Assembly (NCBI GenBank): GCA_934149075.1
Contig: CAKPDR010000020.1
Coordinates: forward strand, 1 to 17,457
Direction of reading: 5' to 3'
Length of the DNA: 17,457 nt
From: an uncultured Clostridia bacterium
GTDB lineage: Bacteria > Bacillota > Clostridia > TANB77 > CAG-508
Shown here piece after piece: positions 7,549-15,550 of this stretch (the first letter of the stretch is position 1; each line of letters starts with the position of its first letter). A model generated the notes under the pieces. The model made no database searches and was not told the DNA's origin. It was given only the letters and a program-made list of their open reading frames with translations. The translations under genes and the position numbers were made by a program.

Positions 7549-7657
7549 TGTGAAACAAAATTGATGAAAATTCATAAAAAAGTTTCACGTTTTTGGTTTT
7601 TGTGGTACAATATAAATGTGAAGCAAAAGTGATGAATTTTTTAAAAAATGTTTCACA
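7549..7657 (+). promoter_or_regulatory. Fic promoter with four evenly spaced half-site operators
   Basis: Four copies of one half-site alternate in orientation: TGTGAAAC (7549), GTTTCACG (7582), TGTGAAGC (7617) and GTTTCACA (7650). The pairs are spaced 33 bp, and the whole unit repeats at exactly 68 bp, with TGATGAA also repeated. The -10 box TACAAT (7606-7611) lies between the units. TTTCAC (7583-7588), 17 bp upstream of it, is part of the second half-site, so a bound protein would cover the -35 box and the start of the transcript. No separate regulator gene is adjacent, so the Fic protein itself or a distant repressor may bind. Confidence 0.7.
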
Positions 7658-7676
7658 TTTTAAAGGGAGGTATATC

Positions 7677-8609
7677 ATGGAAGAAAAAATAGAAATTATG
7701 AATCTTCTTCAAAATAAACAATTAATTGAACAAGAGTTACAATCGCTTGCTTATGGTTCAGTTGAGATAAGAGAAAACGATTCAAATAAATATATTTATG
7801 TGCATTATAGAAAAGATGGAGTTGCTTTAACTAAATATGTTGGAGAATATTCAGAGAAATTATATAATTTAGTATTAAATAATAGTATTAAAGCAAAAGA
7901 ATTAAAAAAGCAAATAAGAGAAATAAACAAAAAATTAAAACAATTAAATTATATAGAAGAAGAACTTTCAGAGAAAGTAAAACAAAATATAGACTTCGCT
8001 AAAAGACATTTAGTAGATACAATTTATAAGCAGGCAATATTAGAAGGTGTTGCAACTACATTTGCAGATACAGAAAGCATTATTGAAGGCGGAAAAGTAA
8101 ATAATATGACATCAGAAGATATTATGAAAATAGTAAATCTAAAACATGCTTGGGAATTTATATTAAACAAAAATGTTATAGTAAGTGATACCAATTTTGC
8201 ATTATTATGTGAAATAAATAAAATGGTAGAAGAAGGATTTTACTATTCAGCTGGTAAAGTAAGAAATGTTCCTGTAACAATAGGAGGCACAACATGGAAA
8301 CCAGATTTTCCTATTGAAAGTGTTATAAAAGAAGAATTAGAAGTAATATTTAATAACAAAATGGATGATGTAGATAGAGCTGTTGAAATTCTTTTATATA
8401 TAATGAAAAAACAAGTATTTATAGACGGAAATAAAAGAACTTCAGTAATCTTTTGTAATCATTATTTAATATCCAAAGGGAAAGGTATAATTGCAATTCC
8501 AGTAGAATTAACTGAAGAATTTAAAGATTTACTTATTCATTATTACGAAGGACAAGATGAGGAAAAAATAAAAAAATTTATTAAAGAAAAATGTTATATG
8601 AGTATTTAG
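7677..8609 (+). CDS. Fic-domain protein with altered catalytic motif
   Basis: A 310-residue protein. The start is ATG 7677, fixed by AAAGGGAGG; an upstream in-frame ATG would place the promoter and operators inside the gene. Residues 1-100 are helical and charged. An inhibitory-helix-like motif (ESIIEGG, 134-139) precedes the Fic core, as in class II Fic proteins. The Fic motif is QVFIDGNKR (246-254) against the family pattern HxFxxGNGR. The aspartate, glycine, asparagine and arginine are kept, but the catalytic His is Gln and the second Gly is Lys, the latter as in Doc-like members. Fic enzymes transfer AMP or other phosphate groups to target proteins. With Gln at the base position this protein may be inactive, changed in chemistry, or a regulator. 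The multi-site operator suggests autoregulation, as for toxin or abortive-infection loci. No partner gene is evident. Confidence 0.85.
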   Translation: MEEKIEIMNLLQNKQLIEQELQSLAYGSVEIRENDSNKYIYVHYRKDGVALTKYVGEYSEKLYNLVLNNSIKAKELKKQIREINKKLKQLNYIEEELSEKVKQNIDFAKRHLVDTIYKQAILEGVATTFADTESIIEGGKVNNMTSEDIMKIVNLKHAWEFILNKNVIVSDTNFALLCEINKMVEEGFYYSAGKVRNVPVTIGGTTWKPDFPIESVIKEELEVIFNNKMDDVDRAVEILLYIMKKQVFIDGNKRTSVIFCNHYLISKGKGIIAIPVELTEEFKDLLIHYYEGQDEEKIKKFIKEKCYMSI

Positions 8610-8646
8610 AAAGTAATATATAAAATAAAAAATATTTGCAATTAGT

Positions 8647-8781
8647 AAGGAGAAAAATAATGTAATAGTTACACCGCATATAGCAGGAGTCACAGAAGAA
8701 GCAATAAAAAGAATGGATACTGAACTAGCTAATAGTATAAAAAAATATTTAGGAGAGATTAATTATGGTAAAAAATATTGA
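8647..8781 (+). pseudogene. Remnant of a D-2-hydroxyacid dehydrogenase (C-terminal end only)
   Basis: In the frame of GTA 8662 the DNA reads NNVIVTPHIAGVTEEAIKRM and then DTELANSIKKYLGEINYG before a TGA at 8779. VIVTPHIAG is the conserved C-terminal part of the NAD-binding domain in the SerA/hydroxypyruvate reductase family, including the catalytic His of TPH. Nothing of the other ~270 residues is present, and a stop lies in frame shortly upstream. A ribosome-site-like AAGGAG with ATG at 8660 runs into an immediate TAA. The NUDIX gene starts inside the last codons of the remnant. This is a deletion scar; the intact gene once stood directly before the NUDIX gene. Confidence 0.75.
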
Positions 8782-9520
8782 AAAAACAATTATAAAAGTA
8801 GAAATTAAAGATGAACAACTTGAATTACCAGAAGAAATAAAAAGAAAAATAGATGAATTTTGGAAACAATGTGAATATGAAAACCCAAATTTATGGAATG
8901 GAGAATTAATGTGTGTAGAAAAATGCACAAGAGAAGGCAATCAAATAATAATTACTTGCAAGAAAACAAATTATGCACATTATTTATATGATGAACGAAT
9001 AGGATTACCTAAAGAATATGCTTGTAGTAGTTTAGTAGCAGGATGTTTATTAGAAACCAGTGACAATTATTATATAGTAGGGGAGTTAGCAGATAATACT
9101 TCTTTTCCACATTGTATGCAAATATCAGGAGGAAGTGCAGACAATGATGATATAAAAGATGGGAAGATAGATATATTTAATACAATAATAAGAGAATGTC
9201 AAGAAGAACTAAATATTAATTTACAAGATAAAAAACAAGTAAAGAATTTTGAAATGAAATATATAAGCTTACCAAGTGAAGAAGTTCATACATATATATT
9301 ATTTGCAAAAGGTGAACTAAATATGAATAAATCTCAAATGCAAGAATATTATGAAAATTATTTAAAATATTTAAAAGAAAATAATTTAGAAGTAGAATTT
9401 AGTAAAATTCATTTTATAAATAAAGGGAGAATATTAGAAGAATTAAATAAATTTAATAATCCTAAAAGAGAGTACCTAAAAAGTTTACTAGAGATTGATG
9501 GCAAAGAAATAGAACGATAA
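8765..9520 (+). CDS. NUDIX-domain protein with atypical Nudix box
   Basis: A 251-residue, soluble protein. Residues ~1-75 form a charged N-terminal domain (ELPEEIKRKIDEFWKQC). The NUDIX fold follows, with SLVAGCLLETSDNYYIVGEL, the turn QISGGSAD (119-126) and the helix TIIRECQEELNIN (140-152). The core REXXEE residues R143, E144, E147 and E148 that bind metal are present. The usual glycine after EEL is Asn and the first half of the box is lengthened, so the fit to GX5EX7REUXEEXGU is only partial. NUDIX enzymes hydrolyse nucleoside diphosphates linked to another group; the substrate is not readable. The start ATG 8765 has AGGAGA nine bases upstream, inside the decayed dehydrogenase frame. Loss of that upstream gene may have left this gene dependent on Fic-gene read-through, since no terminator follows the Fic gene. 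Confidence 0.78.
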   Translation: MVKNIEKTIIKVEIKDEQLELPEEIKRKIDEFWKQCEYENPNLWNGELMCVEKCTREGNQIIITCKKTNYAHYLYDERIGLPKEYACSSLVAGCLLETSDNYYIVGELADNTSFPHCMQISGGSADNDDIKDGKIDIFNTIIRECQEELNINLQDKKQVKNFEMKYISLPSEEVHTYILFAKGELNMNKSQMQEYYENYLKYLKENNLEVEFSKIHFINKGRILEELNKFNNPKREYLKSLLEIDGKEIER

Positions 9521-9542
9521 AATTTTCCAAAAATGGGATTTG

Positions 9543-9574
9543 TTAACATAGAGTTCATAAAGAGGGAGTATAAT
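9543..9574 (+). promoter_or_regulatory. Two 11-bp direct repeats plus -10 box upstream of the MMPL gene
   Basis: TTAACATAGAG (9543-9553) and TTCATAAAGAG (9554-9564) stand directly before TATAAT (9569-9574). Repeat length, order, the ACATAG at the -35 position and the 26-bp distance from repeat start to TATAAT equal those at 4782-4813. Overall 25 of 32 positions match. This makes it a probable target of the nearby OmpR-type regulator. Confidence 0.55.
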
Positions 9575-9639
9575 ATATAATTGTAAAGAGGCAAAGAGAT
9601 TTGCTTCTTGTTTAATGTAACAAGGAAGGTGATTATTAG

Positions 9640-12600
9640 ATGAAGAAAATTTCAAATTTTATTGTAGAAAAGAGAAATTTTATTATTCCAATATTTATTA
9701 TACTCGCAATTATATGTGTATTCACATCACAAAAAGTAAAAATAAACAAAGATATAACAGAGTATTTGCCTAGTGATTCTGAAACTAGAATTGGATTAGA
9801 TAAAATGGACGAAGAATTCTCAGATGTTAATACAACAAGTTCATTTAGTATAATGTTCAAAGGCTTAACTGATGACGAAAAACAAACAATTTTAAAAGAA
9901 CTAGAAGAAACAGAAAATGTTGATTCAGTTGATCATGATGACAGTGAAGATTACAACAAAGGAGAGTATACATTATATACTGTTAATGTAGATGCCAAAA
10001 GTGATTCAGAAACTGCTAAAAATGTATATGAAGGTATAGAAGAAAAGTATAAAGATTATGACATTGAAACAGATGGCGACATTGCAGACGAAAATGAAGT
10101 TGTACTACCAACATGGATATTAGTAGTTGCAGTATCTGGGGTAATAATTATATTACTATTTATGTGTGAATCTTATGTCGAACCATTTTTGTTTTTGTTT
10201 TCAATTTTAATAGCAATTTTACTAAATAACGGAACAAATATAATATTTGATAGTGTATCTAATATTACAAGTTCTATATCCGCAATATTACAATTAGCAT
10301 TATCAATGGATTATTCAATAATGTTAATGAATAGATTCAGACAAGAGAAAGAAAATGAGCCAGATATTAAAAAAGCAATGAAAAGTGCTTTAAGCAATAG
10401 TATTCAATCAATATCAAGTAGTTCAATAACAACTATAGTTGGATTAATTTGTTTAGTATTTATGAGTTTTACTATTGGTAAAGACTTAGGCTTAGTACTT
10501 GCAAAAGGTGTATTATTTAGCTTATTAAGTATATTCTGTGTATTACCAGGATTAATTTTAAAATTTGATAAAATTATATCAAAAACAAAGAAGAGAAGTC
10601 CTAGTATAAAACTAGATTGGCTAGGAAAATTTAGTAATAAAGCAAGATATCCTTTAACGATAGGATTTGTAGCAGTATTTATAGCAAGCTTTTTCTTAAA
10701 AGGAAATCTAGATATTGCATATACAAGTTCAGATAATGATGAAGTTGGAAAAATATTTGGTAAAAATAATCAAATAGCAATAATTTATAATACAGCTGAT
10801 GAAGAAAAAGTAGCAAAATACTTAAATGAAATCAAAGAAAATGATAATGTAGATCAAGTGCTAGGATATTCAAATACAATTAATGAAAAATTAAAATATG
10901 ATGAAATGGTACCAAAACTAAATGATTTAGGTTCAGATACAGATGTACAAGATTATCTTTTAAAAGTTATATATTATAAATATTACAACCCAAATGAAGG
11001 TAATAAAATGACATTTAATGAATTTGTAAATTTTGTTCAAAATGATGTTTTAAAACAAGATGACATGAAAAATAAAATTGATGAACCAACAAAAAATAAT
11101 ATAGATAGATTAAAGAACTTTACAACAGAAGAAAATATAAATAAGCAAAGAACTGCTTCTGATATAGCAAGTATATTAGAGATTGATGAAGCAGATGTAA
11201 AAGATATATTTACATATTATAACTCTAAAAATAATAATTTAAAACTATCTATAAATGAATTTATTAATTTTATGAATACACAGGTGCTTACAGATGAAAA
11301 ATATGCACCTGAAGTAGATAGCCAAACAAGAGCAGATTTAAATAAATTATCAAAATATATATCAAAAGGTAGTATAAATAAAAAGATAACATCAAGTGAA
11401 ATGGCAAAATTATTTGATATGAGTGAAAAACAAACATCTGATTTGTATAAATATTATTTTTTATGTGGCAATATAGATACTAAAATGAGTATAAACGAAT
11501 TTACTAATTTTGTATTAAATGATGTTTTAAACAGTGAATATGCAAGTGAATTTGATAATGAAACAATAACAAATATCAAATTATTAAATGCATATAGTAA
11601 TATAAATACAATTAATAAAGAACTGACATCAAGTGAACTTTCAAACTTGTTTGGATTGGATGAATCATCAGTAATAAAATTATTGTACTTAAAATATTCT
11701 GCACAAGATAGTGAAACAAAAATGAATATTTCAGATTTTATAAATCAAGTTAATACAATAAACAGTACAACAGATTATTTAAAATCTTATGATTTATCTG
11801 CATTACAAAGTGTATCATTCTTTGCTAAAAATGAAAACTATATTAATAGTACAAAACTACCAAAAGCAAATTTAGCACAAATATTTGATACAATAAGACC
11901 TAATTTGGTAGAAACAATTTATTATATTGGAGGCTTACCTGATTCATATATGATGACACCACAAGAATTTGTTGATATGATAATGCAGATTGCAAATACA
12001 TCAACAGAAGGTGGTCAAGATTCAGGAGTATTTAGTTTAGATGAAGCAACAACAAATAATCTAAAACTATTAAAATTAATAATTGATGATACATGTACAG
12101 AAAACAAAACATTATATACAGCTACACAAATTTCAAGTATTTTAGGATTACCAACACAACAAGTTAATCAATTATATAATTTAATAGATATGTTAAGTGG
12201 AAATACATCAAATTGGAAATCAACACCATATGAATTTGTAAATATCATTTTAAACAATATTAATAATGCAGAAGTATCAAATAGCATAGATGAACAAACA
12301 AGGGCAAAATTAGTATTATTAAATCAAGTCATGACAAGTACTATAAATAACACAACATATACATATTCAGAACTTGCTACATTAATCAATAGTGATGAAT
12401 CAAAGCTAAAAAGTGTGTATATGCTTTATACAACTAAGAATAATACATTAAGTTTAACACCATTAGAGTTTGTAAACTTTATACTAAATCATCAAAATGA
12501 TTCAACACTAAAAAGTCAATTATCATCAGATACAATTACAGACTTAAATTTAGTTAAAACTGTAATGAAAGATGTATTAAACAATAAGAGATATACATAT

Positions 12601-13770
12601 CAAGAACTTGGAAGTTTATTAGGAACAGATAACGAAAAATTAAAACTATTATATGGTTTATATGTATCTAAAAATGTAAATACAAATCAAACAATGTCAG
12701 TAAATAACTTTGTAGAATTTTTATTAAGTGATGTTATGCAAAATCCGGATTATTCTGATAAATTTGATGCAAGTACAAGAGATAAATTACAAACAGTTAA
12801 TGGAGTTATGAAAGCATCTTTAGAAAATAAAAAATATTCTGCAACAGAAATATATGGAGTATTATGCAAATTATCTGATACAGAATTAGATGAAAAACTA
12901 ATAGAATTAGTCTATATGTACTTTGGAAGCAGTTATGATTTCGATAATAATTGGACATTAACAGTAGAACAATTTGTTGAGTTCTTAAATAATGACATTT
13001 TAAAAGATGATAGATTTACAGATTTTATTGATGATAAAATGAGAACAGAAATAACAGATAGTAAAGAAACTATTACAGATGCCAAGAAGTTATTAGTAAG
13101 TGATAAATATTCTAGAGTTGTTATAAATACAAGTTTTGAACCAGAAGCAAATGATACTTTTGAATATATTCAAAAATTACAAAATACGTTTAATGCAGAA
13201 GGTATAGAATTTAATATAATAGGTGATTCGCCAATGGCTTATGAAATGAGCAAAACATTTGGCACTGAGTTTGATAAGATTTCTGCATTAACAATAATTG
13301 CAATATATATAGTTGTAATGATTACATTTAAAGACTTTTTAGCACCAATCATATTAGTTGGAGTTATACAATGTGCAGTATATATGACAATGGGTATATT
13401 ATCACTTTCAGGAGGTTCTGTATACTTTATAGCTTTACTAATAGTTCAAAGTATATTAATGGGTTCTACAATAGATTATGGAATTTTATATACATCTTAT
13501 TATTTAGAGTTTAGACAAACAAAAAGTAGAAAAGAATCTTTAATTGAAGCATATAATCATTCTATTAATACAATACTTACATCAGGATCTATTTTAGTAA
13601 TAGTAACATTTGTAGTTGGTATGTTTGCAACAGCTATAACAGCTAAAATTTGTATTACTTTGTGTAAGGGAACATTATGTTCTATTATATTGATAATGTT
13701 ATTCTTGCCTGCAATACTTGCTACATTTGATAAGTTCATTGTTAAAAAGAAGAAGATTTTTAATAAATAG
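9640..13770 (+). CDS. MMPL/RND-family transporter with nine ~79-residue repeats in its second outer loop
   Basis: A 1376-residue membrane protein. TM1 lies at ~10-30, a first outer domain at ~31-155, a bundle of about five helices at ~157-310 (with SMDYSIMLMNRFRQE, the conserved MMPL motif), another helix at ~337-352, a huge second outer region at ~355-1210 and a last bundle at ~1212-1368 (with STIDYGILYTSYYLEFR, the matching motif). Firmicute relatives such as YdfJ are about half as long. The excess is a run of nine repeats, each with an EFVNF-like core starting near residues 457, 536, 616, 695, 772, 861, 939, 1019 and 1107. Each is followed by a D..T...L motif, a T.SE(L/M)..L motif and LY.YY. 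MMPL proteins use the proton gradient to export lipids, glycolipids or drugs. The repeats may form a stalk or cell-wall contact (inference). The start follows AAGGAAGGTGA. It has its own promoter and terminator. Confidence 0.9.
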   Translation: MKKISNFIVEKRNFIIPIFIILAIICVFTSQKVKINKDITEYLPSDSETRIGLDKMDEEFSDVNTTSSFSIMFKGLTDDEKQTILKELEETENVDSVDHDDSEDYNKGEYTLYTVNVDAKSDSETAKNVYEGIEEKYKDYDIETDGDIADENEVVLPTWILVVAVSGVIIILLFMCESYVEPFLFLFSILIAILLNNGTNIIFDSVSNITSSISAILQLALSMDYSIMLMNRFRQEKENEPDIKKAMKSALSNSIQSISSSSITTIVGLICLVFMSFTIGKDLGLVLAKGVLFSLLSIFCVLPGLILKFDKIISKTKKRSPSIKLDWLGKFSNKARYPLTIGFVAVFIASFFLKGNLDIAYTSSDNDEVGKIFGKNNQIAIIYNTADEEKVAKYLNEIKENDNVDQVLGYSNTINEKLKYDEMVPKLNDLGSDTDVQDYLLKVIYYKYYNPNEGNKMTFNEFVNFVQNDVLKQDDMKNKIDEPTKNNIDRLKNFTTEENINKQRTASDIASILEIDEADVKDIFTYYNSKNNNLKLSINEFINFMNTQVLTDEKYAPEVDSQTRADLNKLSKYISKGSINKKITSSEMAKLFDMSEKQTSDLYKYYFLCGNIDTKMSINEFTNFVLNDVLNSEYASEFDNETITNIKLLNAYSNINTINKELTSSELSNLFGLDESSVIKLLYLKYSAQDSETKMNISDFINQVNTINSTTDYLKSYDLSALQSVSFFAKNENYINSTKLPKANLAQIFDTIRPNLVETIYYIGGLPDSYMMTPQEFVDMIMQIANTSTEGGQDSGVFSLDEATTNNLKLLKLIIDDTCTENKTLYTATQISSILGLPTQQVNQLYNLIDMLSGNTSNWKSTPYEFVNIILNNINNAEVSNSIDEQTRAKLVLLNQVMTSTINNTTYTYSELATLINSDESKLKSVYMLYTTKNNTLSLTPLEFVNFILNHQNDSTLKSQLSSDTITDLNLVKTVMKDVLNNKRYTYQELGSLLGTDNEKLKLLYGLYVSKNVNTNQTMSVNNFVEFLLSDVMQNPDYSDKFDASTRDKLQTVNGVMKASLENKKYSATEIYGVLCKLSDTELDEKLIELVYMYFGSSYDFDNNWTLTVEQFVEFLNNDILKDDRFTDFIDDKMRTEITDSKETITDAKKLLVSDKYSRVVINTSFEPEANDTFEYIQKLQNTFNAEGIEFNIIGDSPMAYEMSKTFGTEFDKISALTIIAIYIVVMITFKDFLAPIILVGVIQCAVYMTMGILSLSGGSVYFIALLIVQSILMGSTIDYGILYTSYYLEFRQTKSRKESLIEAYNHSINTILTSGSILVIVTFVVGMFATAITAKICITLCKGTLCSIILIMLFLPAILATFDKFIVKKKKIFNK

Positions 13771-13778
13771 AATATAAG

Positions 13779-13803
13779 AAGAGAGCACTTTTGCTCTCTT
13801 TTT
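13779..13803 (+). terminator. Terminator of the MMPL gene
   Basis: AGAGAGCA pairs with TGCTCTCT around a CTTT loop and is followed by a run of Ts, 9 bp after the stop codon. Confidence 0.9.
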
Positions 13804-13862
13804 GGCATATATGCACGAAAACAACCTATATTGAATATAATGAAAATAAGGGGGAGTGTATC

Positions 13863-13964
13863 ATGGATGATGAAGAAGAAATATTAATTGAAAATACTGA
13901 ATTAGTTGAATATACAGATGAAAGTATAGGTGATATATTGAATATGGAAGGGGCTGAAGAATAA
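13863..13964 (+). CDS. Small acidic ORF (33 residues) before the M23 peptidase gene
   Basis: ATG 13863 is preceded by a strong AGGGGGAG ribosome site and encodes a 33-residue peptide starting MDDEEEILIENTELV and ending MEGAEE. About half of the residues are Asp, Glu, Asn or Thr, and it has no hydrophobic segment. Its stop overlaps the next start by one base (TAATG), so the two are translationally coupled. GGAAGGGG inside its end can serve as the ribosome site of the peptidase gene. I recognise no family. It may be a leader peptide for coupling, an inhibitor that neutralises a basic partner, or a chaperone for the peptidase (inference). TATAAT at 13836-13841 is a possible -10 box without a clear -35. 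Confidence 0.6.
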   Translation: MDDEEEILIENTELVEYTDESIGDILNMEGAEE

Positions 13965-14638
13965 TGGCAACGAAAATATGTTTTACAGGGGATTTTAAGG
14001 TAACATGTGAATATGGTAGAAGCGGAACCGCTTGGAAATCTGGACGCCATCAAGGAATCGATTTAGTTGGAATCACAAGTAAAAAAGTATATTCAATATG
14101 TAATGGAGTTGTCGAACGCGCTGGATATGATAAAGGTGGATTTGGAAATTATGTAAGAATAAAAGAAGATGGTACAGAAAACAGAATCTATTTAGCACAT
14201 TTAGACAAGATTTATGCCAGAATAGGGCAAAGGGTATCCTATACAACTGTTGTAGGGTTAATGGGAAGTACCGGTAATGCTACAGGACCTCATACTCATG
14301 TTGAAATTAGAAAGTTTAATAATGGGGTAGCAATAAGTAAACTAAATCCAGCAAGCTATATGGGAATACCAAATAAAGTGGGAAAATATAATACTAATAA
14401 TTATCAAATAAATACAGTGCAAACGCCAACACAAACAAAAGTTTTAAAAACTTTAGCAAGAAATACTAATTTAAGAAGTGAACCTAACACAAAGTCTAAT
14501 GCAACATTATATTTAGCTAATACAACATTGTATGTATTAAATCCTGCTGTTTCTCAATCTGATGGATATACTTGGGATAAAGTCCGTATCAGAACAAATG
14601 GTCAAGAGGGATATATGATAAATAAGAATTATAAATAG
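13964..14638 (+). CDS. M23 metallopeptidase with C-terminal SH3-like domain
   Basis: A 224-residue protein. The M23 (LytM-type) domain spans ~8-135 with the zinc and catalytic residues H29 and D33 (HQGIDL), H79 (YLAHLD) and H110/H112 (GPHTHVE), so it looks active. A Thr/Gln-rich linker (~143-158) leads to a bacterial SH3-like domain (~160-224, ARNTNLRSEPNTKSN...GYMINKNY) that should bind cell wall. M23 enzymes cut peptide cross-links in peptidoglycan. There is no signal peptide or membrane helix, which is unusual for a housekeeping enzyme and typical of phage endolysins released by a holin. No holin or other phage gene is nearby, so it may be a domesticated lysin. It is coupled to the 33-residue ORF. 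Codons such as CGC and GCG stand out from the AT-rich background. Confidence 0.9.
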   Translation: MATKICFTGDFKVTCEYGRSGTAWKSGRHQGIDLVGITSKKVYSICNGVVERAGYDKGGFGNYVRIKEDGTENRIYLAHLDKIYARIGQRVSYTTVVGLMGSTGNATGPHTHVEIRKFNNGVAISKLNPASYMGIPNKVGKYNTNNYQINTVQTPTQTKVLKTLARNTNLRSEPNTKSNATLYLANTTLYVLNPAVSQSDGYTWDKVRIRTNGQEGYMINKNYK

Positions 14639-14647
14639 ATAGAACAA

Positions 14648-14676
14648 TTGACAATGCTTGTAGTAGAGTATATAAT
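14648..14676 (+). promoter_or_regulatory. Consensus promoter of the tcdA-like gene
   Basis: TTGACA (14648-14653) and TATAAT (14671-14676) match the consensus exactly, with a 17-bp spacer. Confidence 0.85.
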
Positions 14677-14714
14677 ATTGAATTGAAATTATGAATTATT
14701 TAAGGAGAAACGAA

Positions 14715-15470
14715 ATGTTAAATCAATTTTCAAGAACAGAATTATTAATAAAAAAAGAAGGAATAGAAAAATTGCAAAATGTCAAAATAGCAATATTTGG
14801 ACTTGGAGGAGTAGGATCATTTGTAGTCGAAGGTTTAGTTAGAGTTGGAGTGAAAAACTTTGTTCTTATAGATGATGATAAAATATGCCTTACTAATTTG
14901 AATAGACAAATAATTGCTACTAGAAAAACAATTGGAAGATATAAAGTTGATGTAATGAAAGAAAGAATATTAGAAATAAATCCAGATTGTAATGTAGAAA
15001 CACATCAAGAATTTTTTATGCCTGGTTCAGAAACAAACATTATAACAAATGATTTATCTTATGTTATAGATTGTGTAGACACAGTAACTGCAAAACTAGA
15101 AATAATAACTCAATGTAAAGACAAAAATATTCCGGTAATTTCAGCAATGGGGACAGGAAATAAACTTGATCCTTCAAAATTTGAAATTACAGATATATAT
15201 AAAACAAGTGTATGCCCATTAGCAAAAGCTATGAGAAAAGAATTAAGAAAAAGAAATATTAAGGATTTAAAAGTTATATATTCAAAAGAAGAACCTATAA
15301 AAATTGATGAATATAGTAATATCAGTTGCAAAACAAATTGTATTTGCCCTCCTGGAACTAAGAGAAAATGTACAATAAAAAATCAAGTTCCAGGAAGTAT
15401 TTCATTCGTTCCTTCAGTAGCAGGTCTAATGATGGCAGGAGATGTAGTTAGAGAGATTATAGCGGAGTAA
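14715..15470 (+). CDS. tcdA: tRNA threonylcarbamoyladenosine dehydratase (E1-like ThiF family)
   Basis: A 251-residue protein from ATG 14715, chosen because AAGGAG sits at 14702-14707; the in-frame ATG at 14691 would put that site inside the gene. The ATP-binding Rossmann motif FGLGGVGS lies at 28-35, IDDD at 52-55 and the NLNRQ motif at 61-65, followed by VIDCVDTVTAKLEI and AMGTGNKLDPSKFEITDIYKTSVCPLAKAMRKELRKR, which is characteristic of TcdA/CsdL. These enzymes adenylate t6A37 of tRNA and cyclise it to ct6A. The cluster C205, C209, C211 and C219 near the end is a possible metal site. It is transcribed as a single gene and acts in the cytoplasm. Confidence 0.93.
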   Translation: MLNQFSRTELLIKKEGIEKLQNVKIAIFGLGGVGSFVVEGLVRVGVKNFVLIDDDKICLTNLNRQIIATRKTIGRYKVDVMKERILEINPDCNVETHQEFFMPGSETNIITNDLSYVIDCVDTVTAKLEIITQCKDKNIPVISAMGTGNKLDPSKFEITDIYKTSVCPLAKAMRKELRKRNIKDLKVIYSKEEPIKIDEYSNISCKTNCICPPGTKRKCTIKNQVPGSISFVPSVAGLMMAGDVVREIIAE

Positions 15471-15471
15471 T

Positions 15472-15500
15472 TTGACAAATTATGTAAAATCGTTTATAAT
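15472..15500 (+). promoter_or_regulatory. Consensus promoter of the orphan gene at 15551
   Basis: TTGACA (15472-15477) and TATAAT (15495-15500), 17-bp spacer, beginning two bases after the tcdA stop codon. Confidence 0.85.
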
Positions 15501-15550
15501 ATAGGAAGTAAATTTTAGAAATCCATATTAAAAAACAGGAGGACAACATT

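Noticed and set aside
7549..7657. Repeats considered as a short CRISPR array
   Set aside because: The units are half-sites of 7-8 bp in alternating orientation around a promoter, with no long identical repeats, unique spacers or cas genes.
7593..7676. Upstream extension of the Fic reading frame
   Set aside because: It would cover the -10 box and two operator half-sites; ATG 7677 has AAAGGGAGG at ideal distance.
8660..8665. AAGGAG followed by ATG-TAA (start-stop frame) as a regulatory minimal ORF
   Set aside because: It lies at the joint of the dehydrogenase remnant, and the match is easily produced by chance in this composition.
10960..13040. MMPL loop repeats considered as EF-hands or dockerin modules
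   Set aside because: The repeats lack the regular Asp/Asn positions of a calcium-binding loop, and the ~79-residue period is too long.
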